From: Bifiguratus adelaidae
Taxonomy: Eukaryota; Mucoromycota; Endogonomycetes; Endogonales
NCBI GenBank assembly: GCA_002261195.1
Contig: MVBO01000008.1
Coordinates: forward strand, 17,995-81,994
Length of the DNA: 64,000 nucleotides
Direction: 5' to 3'
Shown here: piece after piece, positions 54,836 through 64,000 of the stretch
How positions within the stretch are numbered: the first letter of the stretch is position 1
Layout: every line of letters begins with the position of its first letter
Notes under the pieces: model-generated
The model's input: only the letters and a program-made list of their open reading frames with translations
Databases searched by the model: none
What the model was told of the DNA's origin: nothing
Made by a program: the position numbers and the translations under genes

Positions 54836-57800
54836 CTAAACGTTCATGAGCGACAAACGCTCTTGCAGCGACTGCAAAGCTTGCTTGGTATCCTCCAGCA
54901 ATTTCAATCTGTGATTAAACGCATGAGACGACCGACCTTGTCTTGATGCCTACTTACTCTTCCGACAACCCCTTCTGCAAGCCCTGGATCTGCTTTCGAC
55001 TCATCTTGGCCTTGGGGACGTTGCTCTTGGGTTCCGGAACATCGGCGAGAGAAGTGTCCCACAAGGAACGACGAACCCTCTCCTTGCGATTGCTCGCACC
55101 CTCTACTTTAACCGTATCGTTGGATTGCCGCTTCTCTTGCAATATCTTTATCTGCGACAAGAGCTAGAACAGAGAGCTCAGTTAAGTCTGGCGGGACAAC
55201 CCCCATCGAAACGTACCTGGTCGGCGCGAAGCTTGAGTCCACCATCACCAAGCACCTGAGTCTTGTATCGATCCAATTCCTTGAACGACTCCTTCTCACG
55301 GTCTGTCAAGGACGGTTGATAGACTTCCAAGATTTGCCGCAAGACACGGTCTGCACGCAGTCGCAGCTCCTGATGGTTTTCTTGTGCCATGCTATAACGT
55401 GAATCCAGCACATCATGTATTTCTGGCTCAATGGTGTTGGAAATGGTCTCTTGGAGCTCTCTCAGCTTGGAGACTTGTCTTCGGAGCTCTTGCTGTTGCA
55501 TATTAACTCTGATCGCACTATCAGCCATTGCCAACGTACTCATGTTCGTGATGCATCTTACCTCTTCTTGATCAGGCTACCGGCGTTGTGAATATCTTTA
55601 ATTTCATTTCGGAAGGTCTCCACAACACTTGCTATATATTGGAGACTGGCTTCGTCCATCTTGAGTCCTTCTTTACTGGCAGGTTGATTGGGTAGCTTGG
55701 AAACGATCTTGGGTCGACGGGGAACCCCTTGGTTGTTATCGAGCGATTCAGGTACGGTGAAGGCGGGTTGTGTAAGCATGCAGATGTAGTCTGCCGAATT
55801 GTCATCCTGTCCAGTAGCGCGCAATTGCTCGTTGAGCTCAGCTGCGCCTGTATTGCTTCGAAGTGTGAGTTCAAATGCTGCGCATTCGTAGGTGCTTGTG
55901 AGAATAATCAAGGAATATGAGAGATAAAGGTCATTGAAGACACAGAATCCCAATATTGAATCATGACCATTTTCGGAAATGGGATTCGTATCCACGATAG
56001 AGCTCACTCGTGACCGTGTCTGTTTCAAAAAGAAATTGCTAATGTTTTTCTCTTCGTCGCCGGCTTGATAGGAGGCCAATTCATCCAGCCAATCTTGCAT
56101 AAAGATGCAATTGACACCACCAGCATGAATCACGTATATGGTATCGCCATAGACAGCATCCGGCACCAATCGGAGCGGCTGTCCAAGATAGCCCACGCTG
56201 CGCTCTTTGAAGCCAAGATTTACCGTTTCGTACACGTTCAATACGGGCAAAGAAGCAGGGTCCTCGACCGAAGGTGTTGGAAGCTACATAACTGAAAGCA
56301 TTAGCGTACTGCGACGGTAAATATGGATTTCAAAACTTACAGCATTCGCTTTCAACAACCATTTGGCCTCCAAGGGTTCCGTTTCAATGCAGACATCGAC
56401 CTGTCCATTTTGATAGGCCAATAGAATAATGTTGGCAACCTCATTTCTAACGCAACACATATCATTTGCAGCCAGATCGCCATATCCGAGATCCGCCGGG
56501 GCAGGTTGAAGAAGGAAAGGACCTTGCCGTACAAGTTTGTGCTTGAGGAGTCGAGATGCACCCACGATCTGAATGACCCGTGGCCGATCCGTGTCGTCCG
56601 CCGTACTGTCGCTATTTTCTTCAAAGGCACTTGCGTTATTCTCAACGCTGTCATAGGCTTTCATGAGCCAATCTGCTTGAGCAGAGAATGTATTTAGCAA
56701 ATCCTTGTACCCTGTCTGCGATGCTTTATCCTGTAAAAGATGCAATTGCGCGCCAACGAATGCGCTCAAGTTATCGAAATGAGCGACTGGCAAAACGCTT
56801 CCAAACATGTCAATTGGACTGACGCACGAGGGAGCTCAAAATTGACATACCTATGATCCGGAATGAACGGGCAGACACCATAGACATCACCGTTCTGCAT
56901 CAGGCAATACAGAGCCATTTCACCCCACTTGTCATCGCCTTTGCCAAAGCAGAATGAAACGGCTTGATCACACTCGGATGAGAGGCCATAACTGTGACCA
57001 CCCAAATACCTTGACTTCTCGCCAGTCGCATATTTGAAGTCGAACGTTTGCTCGGGATTGTTAATGTCCTGCCCCACGTTATACAATCTGTCGTAAATCT
57101 CGATCAGCCTCCGCTACAAGAACAACCCAACAACCTTCACAGTACCTCACAATAGCATCCTGCGTCAATACACACAAATGACATCCTTTTGCGCTTAGAG
57201 GATGCCATTCTACTTTGGCTAGTTTGGGCGATCCGTTCGTGTGATGAAATGCACCAATCTTGTACGTTCGCGCCTGAATCTTGTCGTTGGCATCTCTCCA
57301 AATACCAGCACGTGGCAATTCAATCACGTAAATGCTGCTTCGACAGACGCACGCGAGCATTCGGTTGTTTGGTGAGATCGCTAAGCTACATATACGCTCG
57401 GTGATATCGGGGGTGTCAAAGACCTAAATGCCCAGCAGCGGAACAAGTCAATTCATCAAGCCACAATGCGCTTGTAGCATCAACCAAGAGGGTACAGTAC
57501 CTTGTAAGGGACGCGGTCCACCCAAGCATCGCTGTCTTCTTCCTTTTCGTCGTCACTTTCCCCCAAATCGCACGAGCTAATCTCACCATTCTCCAACGCA
57601 GTGAGCCATGCATTCTTGAGCTCAATCAAACTGACTGTTCTGACGCAAGAACCAACAGCAACCAGCAAATGACCATTGTAAATGCTCATGCACGATTGGG
57701 GTGCTTTCGACAGCGCGTCCTCGTCATTGTACCCTCGCCTTGTTGTATCCTGCTGTTCTGACCATTGGGAGAGCTCTTCACTGCTTAGCGCAAAGATGCG

Positions 57801-57839
57801 ATGCTTTGGCAAGGCAGCCAAGTACTCTGGCGTCTCCAT
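54836..57839 (-). CDS. NUP82: nucleoporin Nup88/Nup82 (881 aa)
   Basis: Eight exons: 57501-57839, 57146-57423, 56851-57108, 56341-56818, 55562-56283, 55217-55508, 54958-55163 and 54836-54908. The N-terminal two thirds form a beta-propeller-type region (SLAISPNNRMLACVC, AKVEWHPLSAKGCHLCVL, WGEMALYCLMQNGDVYGVCP). The rest is coiled coil (MQQQELRRQVSKLRELQE; LLSQIKILQEKRQ). Nup88/Nup82 sits on the cytoplasmic face of the pore and anchors the Nup159/Nup62 mRNA-export module through its coiled coil. The start METPEYLAAL is preceded by an AG acceptor-like site, so an extra 5' non-coding exon is possible. Confidence 0.9.
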
Positions 57840-58299
57840 GCTGCGCGCGCGAAAATGCTCAAATCTGAAAAGGGTGTGCAATGCTCAGTTTTATGCTTCC
57901 AGTTTAGACCGAAACAGAGCACAAGGGCACGGTCATGGCCTCCCTTGTATATGCCTTGTATTTGTCTAGACGGTCACGGAATGAGGTTGTTTTCTTGCGC
58001 GGTGCGTTGCATGGCCCTGGAGGATGATTTGTCCTCTATTACGTGATCCATGGTTCACGAGCGCTAAGCATTGTACTCTTGCGCGTGCAGAGATCCATCT
58101 TGGTATTCATACGGTGCAATAAAGGACTAGGCCAATCAGAAGCTGGACCATGAATACGTCCCTTGGCTGATACCAAGACAGACCCCACCACCCTCAAACG
58201 TTAAGCGTCATCCTTGCATGCTTCACATGGTGTCTGGTTCCGCGAGGCTAACCTACCACAAGGATCAGCTACCGTACGTATGCGAACGACACTGGCTAC
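57840..58299. other. intergenic, no gene seen
   Basis: Frames at 57801-58046 on plus are antisense shadows at the NUP82 5' end. I see nothing else. Confidence 0.4.
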
Positions 58300-58461
58300 T
58301 CACTGCTTGGCTCGACAGGCTTCCCTGAATTCTTCCCATTCCTTTCGACACTTGCTTTGATCATTGTTGTTGTTGCGAAGACATTCCTGGAGGGGTTTGT
58401 AATCGCATGCTGGAATGGTAGAGGTGGACAGTGAAGGCGCTTGATCTTGCTGTGTTGACAT
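58300..58461 (-). CDS. small four-cysteine (CHCH-like) protein (53 aa)
   Basis: A short ORF with cysteines at 19, 27, 38 and 49, giving CX7C and CX10C pairs in a helical context (CDYKPLQEC ... CRKEWEEFREAC). The pattern resembles twin-cysteine mitochondrial intermembrane-space proteins imported through Mia40, though the standard spacing is CX9C. The stop codon TGA overlaps a good donor (CA|GTGAGT), so a further 3' exon is possible and the C-terminus could be longer. Exact family unknown. Confidence 0.6.
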   Translation of the reverse strand: MSTQQDQAPSLSTSTIPACDYKPLQECLRNNNNDQSKCRKEWEEFREACRAKQ

Positions 58462-59054
58462 GTTTTGTGCCAAGATGAAAGCAAGGTAAGAAAAGCAATG
58501 GATCAATCAAACGTCTAGCTGTCAATCAATAGCTGGTATATTCAATATCTCGGTTGACTGAATACCGGATTGACATTCCCTTTGGGGTGTGGCTCAACAC
58601 GTCATGTTTACCAAGGCGATTCAACCAGCATATCGACGGTTGTTCACCAAGCGAATGGAATATGCCATGTCCCTTGTACATGCTCATCTTCAAGTCTCGA
58701 AACAAAATCGTAGATATCGGGAACATATACTACCCACTCACCCTTTCCTTTGGTGTCACGGGAGATCATGTGTCGCCCAAGCAGGTCCTGTAATGTTCCC
58801 CCTATTTCATTCTAGCACAGGTTGGTTGAGCCGCGCTGATAGGTGACCAGACGACCCAAAGGCATCAAAGACGATGACTTGACCATGGTGCAGACGAATA
58901 AACGTCAATGGATGAGCCTAATGGTCAATGGTAACGAGATAAATGCAGGTGATTGACGGAATGGTTGCTGATGTACAATTCTGCCCGCCTTCTCTTGCGT
59001 CATGAGGTAAAAATACAATGGATATGTCCGCCAATGTCCACATTGGTATACCTA
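58462..59054. other. no intact gene; doubtful coding remnant
   Basis: The minus strand shows two coding-like fragments in different frames (near 58700-58760 and 58529-58690) that do not join through normal splice sites. I recognise no family and do not annotate a gene. Confidence 0.35.
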
Positions 59055-60212
59055 TTAATTTTGTTTAAGTCGGAGAACTTCGTTGCGGATGTCGACTTTT
59101 GGCGATGCGGTGCGCTTGATATTATTACGAGTCGGGTAGGCATGATGATGTGCGGTGTCGCCTTGATCGAGTTTCTCCACAGAAGGGTTTGCATTGGTCA
59201 TGATCTTAAAGTAGCACAAAGTAAAAACAAACGTTAGTCGCCTCATGCCTACTGCGTCGCTAACACCGCGTGTTACCTGATCGGATACTTCATGCGTTGA
59301 TGGCTTGTTGCTTTCGCATCCATTGCCATGATGTCCTTGCGTAGGCGTCCCTACTTCCATGTGTTGAACATCGTCAGATGTCGAGATTGCGCCACCGCCA
59401 GGATTCTGTTCAGAGGGATCTTGAGAGACGTCAAACATGCGAAGCCATGTCATGCGTGGACCAGCCCGTGACCGTTCATTGACCCGAAAGCCGAAAATCT
59501 TGGGTTGATAGACGTATTCCGTTGGTGGAGGAGATAGATATGGAAAGGTGTGAAAGAGGAGATGAGGAAATGTGGTGCCGAAATGTGCGCCTAGGAATCG
59601 AATAACGAGCACATTGAGCATAGACCGGTCATCCGCTACATGACAGTAACCCTTACCATCAATACTTGCATGCAGTTCGTTTGCTGGCTCATACACGTCT
59701 AGGCAAGAAGGACAAAAGAAATGTAGAGTGTCAATGCCAGCCATATCCGAAGCACCCATCGGTACCACTGGTATCTTTTGACAAAACACTCGCGGACACA
59801 CGCCAAACACCTGCATCTCGTACTTCTCGACCATTTGCTGTAGTCCTTGTCGCGTAATGATGTATCTGGCGTGTATGAGTCCATAGAGCATCTGAGCGGA
59901 ACATTCAAGCACGTCTCCCCGACCCGAATTGTAAGATTCGTCGTCTGAAAACTCCATGTCAAGGATGATGGACAGCGCTTGCTCGTACTCGGGAACTTGT
60001 GCCGCCAGACCCGTCAAGTTGAAGTCATCTTGGATAAACTCTTCAGGAACCCGCGCATAGATTTCGTTGCCAACCGAAGAGCAGAACCAATCTATCCATG
60101 AAGCATAGTCGTCTTCCACCTCAGAGTCTTCTACATCGGTCAGGACTCCCTCTGTCACTTCCATCGGTGACCAAGCCAAAGGATTCTTCCCGTCCCATTT
60201 GAACGACGTCAC
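59055..60212 (-). CDS. CKB1: casein kinase II regulatory (beta) subunit
   Basis: Exons 59657-60212, 59277-59590 and 59055-59204 give 339 residues. The N-terminal WIDWFCSSVGNEIYARVP motif, the acidic loop, zinc ligands in CPRVFC and FFCPSC, and SIDGAHFGTTFPHLL identify CK2 beta. The tetrameric holoenzyme uses it to choose substrates and dock on membranes. Both introns (66 nt at 59591-59656, 72 nt at 59205-59276) are multiples of three and contain no stop in frame, so an unspliced message would encode a 385-residue protein. The spliced form matches the conserved family exactly at SIDGAHFGTTF. Confidence 0.93.
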   Translation of the reverse strand: MTSFKWDGKNPLAWSPMEVTEGVLTDVEDSEVEDDYASWIDWFCSSVGNEIYARVPEEFIQDDFNLTGLAAQVPEYEQALSIILDMEFSDDESYNSGRGDVLECSAQMLYGLIHARYIITRQGLQQMVEKYEMQVFGVCPRVFCQKIPVVPMGASDMAGIDTLHFFCPSCLDVYEPANELHASIDGKGYCHVADDRSMLNVLVIRFLGAHFGTTFPHLLFHTFPYLSPPPTEYVYQPKIFGFRVNERSRAGPRMTWLRMFDVSQDPSEQNPGGGAISTSDDVQHMEVGTPTQGHHGNGCESNKPSTHEVSDQVTRGVSDAVGMRRLTFVFTLCYFKIMTNANPSVEKLDQGDTAHHHAYPTRNNIKRTASPKVDIRNEVLRLKQN

Positions 60213-60275
60213 TGAGTGACTGTTGTTCTTCAGTACCCGAGCAACGCTTTCGCTTACTCACTCTTGCCTTTCGCC
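60213..60275. promoter_or_regulatory. 63-bp divergent promoter, CK2 beta / IF1
   Basis: Only 63 bp separate the two start codons. The 5' leaders must be very short or overlap the neighbour. Confidence 0.5.
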
Positions 60276-60581
60276 ATGTCGTTGATCTTCAAGGTTTCTA
60301 CTCCACTCGCTCGTACTGCACGTCCCTCTGTGGCTGCTCTGTCGCAAGTTCGCGCGTTCGCTTCCAAGAAGGAAGAAGACCCCAAGGGTGTGGCTGCCTC
60401 GGAAGGCATTGCAGGCTCTGCTGGTTTCAACGCGCGCGAAAAGTCGATAGAAGGTCAATACGCTCGGCAACACGACCGTGAGCAACTTGCCGCTTTCAGA
60501 AAAAAGCTTCAAGAGCAACAAAAGGAGCTGGATGCTGCCAAAGCCAACCTTGAAAAGTTGGAGAAGGAATCCAAGAAATAG
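60276..60581 (+). CDS. INH1: mitochondrial F1-ATPase inhibitor IF1/Inh1
   Basis: A 101-residue intronless protein. A presequence (MSLIFKVSTPLARTARPS) precedes a segment with EGIAGSAGFNAREKSIEGQY. The inhibitory helix then carries YARQHDREQLAAFRKKL, the hallmark of IF1, and leads into a Glu/Lys-rich coiled coil for dimerisation. It blocks ATP hydrolysis by F1 when the matrix acidifies. Confidence 0.93.
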   Translation: MSLIFKVSTPLARTARPSVAALSQVRAFASKKEEDPKGVAASEGIAGSAGFNAREKSIEGQYARQHDREQLAAFRKKLQEQQKELDAAKANLEKLEKESKK

Positions 60582-60771
60582 TGGTTTATAGGATAGGGCA
60601 GATAGCTGTTGTAGATGGTGCCTATCGTGTCAAAAGCTAGCTATTTGAATACACGCGCAATCATTGTCTATGGCTCCCTTGATTTGAATGGCTTGCTGAC
60701 ACCGTGTGCGAATTTCGCATGTGATTGCGTTGGGTGATATTGGAACCGGCCTTGCTCTTGCTCATTGCAGC

Positions 60772-61829
60772 ATGCGCACATTCTTTACGTGTACTCTGTT
60801 TTGTCAGCCCAGAGAAGTCTCTCTGGACGACAGAACCGTAGAGTCTGGGGTGTTTGACTACACATGGAGGGATTACCTCTGCAGTATGTGCTGTCCCTGC
60901 TTTGCCAAAGCAGACACCGGACCTATTGCCTTGCCGGACGAACATCATCACTACTATATTATCAAGCCTTCCTCGCATCACCGACCATCTTCAAGGAAGG
61001 CTCTGACGTATAATCATCATGACAGGATGGCTATCGAAGGCTATTTGCGTGATAATGCGGACCTAGAATTTGATGCGCTTCTCGATCAGACGGACGATGG
61101 CACCGACATAGACATTGCACGTTATCAATACACCGTTCAAGAGCCGCCAGATAGCGAAGAAGGGAGCAGAATCTCCTCTTATCTATCGGGTAATCCGTTC
61201 GGTAATCGCAGCATCAAAAAGAAGAAGAGAAAGTCTAGACGAAGCAAGAGACATTTACGATCCATGCATGATCTCGATGACGGTCCATCTGACCTGTACA
61301 GCAGTTCAGGTCTCGAAAGCGACTTTAATACCGAGTACGTGGATCAGCGTGATGAAGACGCCCCGTTCCTCGAAGATGATCATATCCGGCGCTTGACGGC
61401 CGTAAGTGGAAAGTCTAGCATGGTGCCCTGTATACTGTGCAATGGGACTGATGTGTTGTGCTGTAGAATCCGTATATACCCGAATCCTTTGTCGACACAT
61501 CCATCGTAGACAACATGGATCCACAGATCCCCAGAGAATTGCAACCGATTCAAGGGACCGAGCCTCAGGACAGCAACAGTCGAGAGCGAATGTCAATGAA
61601 CGATGACATGACCATGGATCCGCCACAAGCGTCAACAGATACCATTGCTCATAAGGATGTGCCTGTCTTTTCAAAACCTCTCTTTGAATCCTGGGCCCCT
61701 CCACCTCACGAAGAAGAGCTCTTTACCCGATCTACCCTTTCCATCCCAGCATCCCTCTCTCATACACTCGTTGACCTCACCAGCAAACTCCAATCCATCA
61801 AAGACAGCATCACCAAGCTGCAACCCTAA
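60772..61829 (+). CDS. uncharacterised Cys-rich N-terminus protein with basic and acidic linkers (330 aa)
   Basis: Exons 60772-61401 and 61467-61829. The N-terminal part has a cysteine cluster in a hydrophobic setting (YLCSMCCPCFAKAD), which suggests palmitoylation and membrane attachment. A basic tract (KKKKRKSRRSKRH) and acidic Ser-rich linkers follow. The C-terminus has a short helix (TLVDLTSKLQSIKDSITKL). The start is uncertain: an AG acceptor lies just before the ATG at 60772, so an upstream exon may exist. I do not recognise the family. Confidence 0.65.
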
Positions 61830-62197
61830 ACCGCGCCCCTGGGTGGGCAAACCCTTACCCAGACGATCTGCGTGGGTGATACAAACCCAAAGAAACACGC
61901 ATCGTGCACCTGTTTCAGATTCATACCCGTAATACCATACCTTTCCCTAACGTACAAGCAGGGCACATGCACTCCACTCAACATGCGTCCTGTCTCTCTC
62001 AAAAACATACCCTGTATCTATATCTCGCGTCCGTATCATTCCTAGTCATCATAAACCACCTCCAATGCACCCAGACCAAACCATGCGCAATGTTACACAA
62101 ACCTAGTCTGATCATTTTTTGCTCGTTCCTTTCCTCTCTTCCTTCCCGCGCTTGTTTACTTTTTTACGTGCTGACACTCTCAGCGTAGACGTTGGCC
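61830..62197. other. intergenic, no gene seen
   Basis: C/T-rich plus strand leading into the next gene. Frames here have no support. Confidence 0.45.
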
Positions 62198-63499
62198 ATG
62201 TATATCACGGGCCCGTTGCATATCTTGCCGGGTTCAAAGGTAGGTCTTGAGAGAAGGAGCCTTGTTGGTCGTAGTCCTGACATTGTTTAGACCATTCGAG
62301 GCAAGACGAGTGAAACAACAACGTCCCCCTCACCATCATTAGAACAGTCTAAAAGTGACAACTACACCCCACTGTATATTCCCTACATCCCTCCGCCGCC
62401 ATCTCCGCCTCCAACTCGACAAGTCCCCAAGCGATATGCCTCATTGTCTCACCAGCTTCAAGAGACAAGACTTGCAAGCATGTCTCCAAAGCCGGCTGCT
62501 TCCACAGTGAATGCACCGCAAGTCGCTGGCGACACTACGATCCTCGAGGCCTCCCACCACGTTGAGCGTGGTCCTGTTCCGTCGCGCCAAATTTCAACGC
62601 GGAGAGAGCGAATTCAGCATACATCTATCGCGGTTCTCAAAAATCGCGCCCCTCACAGATCCAAACGACTTACTGGACAGCAATTGGAGCGTGTTTCCAG
62701 TCGCAGGCTGTCGAGGAATTATTCTAATCAATCCTCCAGCTCGGAATCCGTAGAGATGCCTCCTACGCCGCAGGACTCGGATGCGGAAGGTCTCTTGGAC
62801 AGAAAGCACACCTCCTTTGCGAAGAGTCTGCGTGCGTCAAAATCTTTGGACACACTTTCGCTACAACGATCGGCTTCTGAGCTTCGAACCAAGACGAACG
62901 GTGATGGGTCCGAATCCTCCCCTGTGAGACCCGTACGGTCCCAGAGACGCCCTCCCGTGGCACATCCTTTCGCTGGCGAAATGCGTCGCTCTACCTCGAA
63001 CGCAGGCTCCTTTCAGAGTGCCTGCAGCAGCAACTCTAGACAATCAACATCCTCGTCCAATCGCGCATCGAGGGACAAGCCTCAGGCTGATGAACATCTG
63101 CATCCAGACGGCGCAACCTATACCCTGTTGCAGCAAGAGCAGGTGGAGGTCCCCTTTTCCGACAATACCTTCGAAACCGAGAGAAAAGCCACCTTTAGAA
63201 ATGCGAATCTTGAAGGTCTATCGCCACTCAACGCGGCATGCGACACGCAAACCTTGGTCGACAGGATTTCACTCTTGTCAGGCATGATTGAACAACTCAA
63301 CATGGCGCAAAAGAACGCTGCAGTTCGGCAGGCACGACTGGAGCATGATCTTGCGATCCTCAAACAATTCCCATCCCCCAAAACTCCTCCCTTGCATTTT
63401 CTAACTCCAGAAGTAGAGGACAAGCGATCCTTGTCCGTCCTTTTGGACCAGAGTATCAGAGAATTGGATGGACTCTCGGTCGAAGCCATTGTTCAGTAA
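62198..63499 (+). CDS. uncharacterised Ser/Arg-rich protein with C-terminal coiled coil (416 aa)
   Basis: Exons 62198-62239 and 62291-63499. A short N-terminus (MYITGPLHILPGSK) is followed by a Pro-rich stretch (YIPPPPSPPPTRQVP) and about 250 residues of Ser/Arg-rich, probably disordered sequence. A helical region then shows DRISLLSGMIEQLNMAQKN and a short heptad-like run. No catalytic motif is seen and I cannot name the family. The frame continues from the AG acceptor at 62290 without a break, which supports the two-exon model. Confidence 0.7.
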
Positions 63500-63563
63500 A
63501 ATTTTAGCTTTCTGCAACTCTTGTTTTTTGTCCTGGTGCATATATACTGTTCCATTGGCAAGC

Positions 63564-64000
63564 ATGGACGAGCAGTCGATGGGGCATCAGCAACGTAGGG
63601 ATACGCCTATGTTGATAGGATCCTATGAGTCGACAGAGCAAGCCTTGTTTTCTTCATTCAAGGCTGCAGCATCCTCGGTCACGACGTTATACAAGGATTC
63701 ACTCAGGCAGAATCGTAGGGCTTATGCGGCTGGCTATGAGCAATGTTTGCAAGATTTGTATGGATTCATGACCTCACACCCAGGTGGGAACATGAACTGC
63801 GATCAAGGTGGTGCTATTCCCATTCAAGACCTTCTCAACTTTGCTCGGTCAAAGACAGCCGAGCTTCAGACTGAAATCGGTCGAACGGTGGACGAGCAGA
63901 ACGCAACGCCTTCAGCCCACCTCAATCCATCCCCATCCTCTACAACACCTACTCAAACCCCTCTAGAGACTGGAGAACTCCAGCCAAAATCCGAAAACAC
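63564..64000 (+). CDS. HAPSTR1/UPF0472-like protein, 3' end beyond window
   Basis: The ATG at 63564 opens a frame that runs past the end of the window (145 codons visible). The conserved block LFSSFKAAASSVTTLYKDSL, then RRAYAAGYEQCLQDLYGFM, matches the core of the UPF0472/HAPSTR1 (C16orf72) group and its fungal counterparts. A Ser/Thr/Pro-rich tail follows. In animals this protein works with the ubiquitin ligase HUWE1 in stress and proteostasis. Function in fungi is not established. It starts only 64 bp after the previous stop codon. Confidence 0.65.
   Translation, partial: MDEQSMGHQQRRDTPMLIGSYESTEQALFSSFKAAASSVTTLYKDSLRQNRRAYAAGYEQCLQDLYGFMTSHPGGNMNCDQGGAIPIQDLLNFARSKTAELQTEIGRTVDEQNATPSAHLNPSPSSTTPTQTPLETGELQPKSEN

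Noticed and set aside
58529-58900. Minus-strand fragments that looked like a gene remnant
   Set aside because: Two short frames do not join by standard splicing and match no family I can name.
1-64000. CRISPR arrays, insertion sequences, rRNA genes
   Set aside because: None seen: no spaced direct repeats, no terminal inverted repeats with a transposase, and no rRNA-like blocks.

Overview
This window is nuclear DNA of a fungus. Genes are dense on both strands. Most are broken by short introns of about 40-95 nt with fungal splice signals, and the products are typical fungal or general eukaryotic proteins (Sec61 alpha, Rrp4, BCS1, Nup88, CK2 beta, mitochondrial uS5). A Slo-type potassium channel, an RsmE-type rRNA methyltransferase, and short double-Zn2Cys6 and HAPSTR1-like proteins point by inference to an early-diverging (non-Dikarya, Mucoromycota-like) fungus. 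The genus cannot be fixed from sequence alone. One 10-N assembly gap lies at 35996-36005. I see no CRISPR array, rRNA gene, convincing tRNA gene or intact transposon.

Layout. 1-8.2 kb: a weak small ORF, an 87-residue three-exon membrane protein, a Sec14-like CRAL-TRIO protein, a short-chain dehydrogenase, a TMEM53-type hydrolase and a double Zn2Cys6 regulator. 8.7-17.4 kb: RsmE, an Msc7-like aldehyde dehydrogenase, a head-to-head pair encoding the two subunits of a biotin-dependent acyl-CoA carboxylase, and exosome Rrp4. 17.8-28 kb: mitochondrial uS5, a small RGG/VIM protein, Sec61 alpha, BCS1, a DUF4112 protein, an MFS exporter, a second dehydrogenase and a broken MFS copy. 28-36 kb: alanyl-tRNA synthetase, a nucleolar FKBP, and an Nto1/BRPF-like PHD-bromodomain-PWWP protein whose 5' end is cut by the gap. 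37-45.5 kb: the potassium channel, a WD-repeat protein and an acidic type I membrane protein. 45.5-54.8 kb: decayed DUF4246 and GH29 fucosidase genes flanking a UBX/p97 adaptor, an epimerase-like protein and a DsbA-like protein. 54.8-64 kb: Nup88, a small Cys-rich protein, CK2 beta, ATPase inhibitor IF1, two uncharacterised proteins and a HAPSTR1-like gene that runs off the end.

The most notable find is the carboxylase pair. The biotin carboxylase/BCCP subunit ends in the PTS1 tripeptide AKL. The carboxyltransferase subunit begins with a perfect PTS2 (R-L-x5-H-L). Together they predict a biotin-dependent acyl-CoA carboxylase in the peroxisome. Other general features are GC-AG introns with the donor AG|GCAAGT (six of roughly 115 introns I could place), very short divergent promoters, and two stop-free introns of length 3n in the CK2 beta gene. 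All exon joins were worked out by hand from splice consensus and frame continuity.
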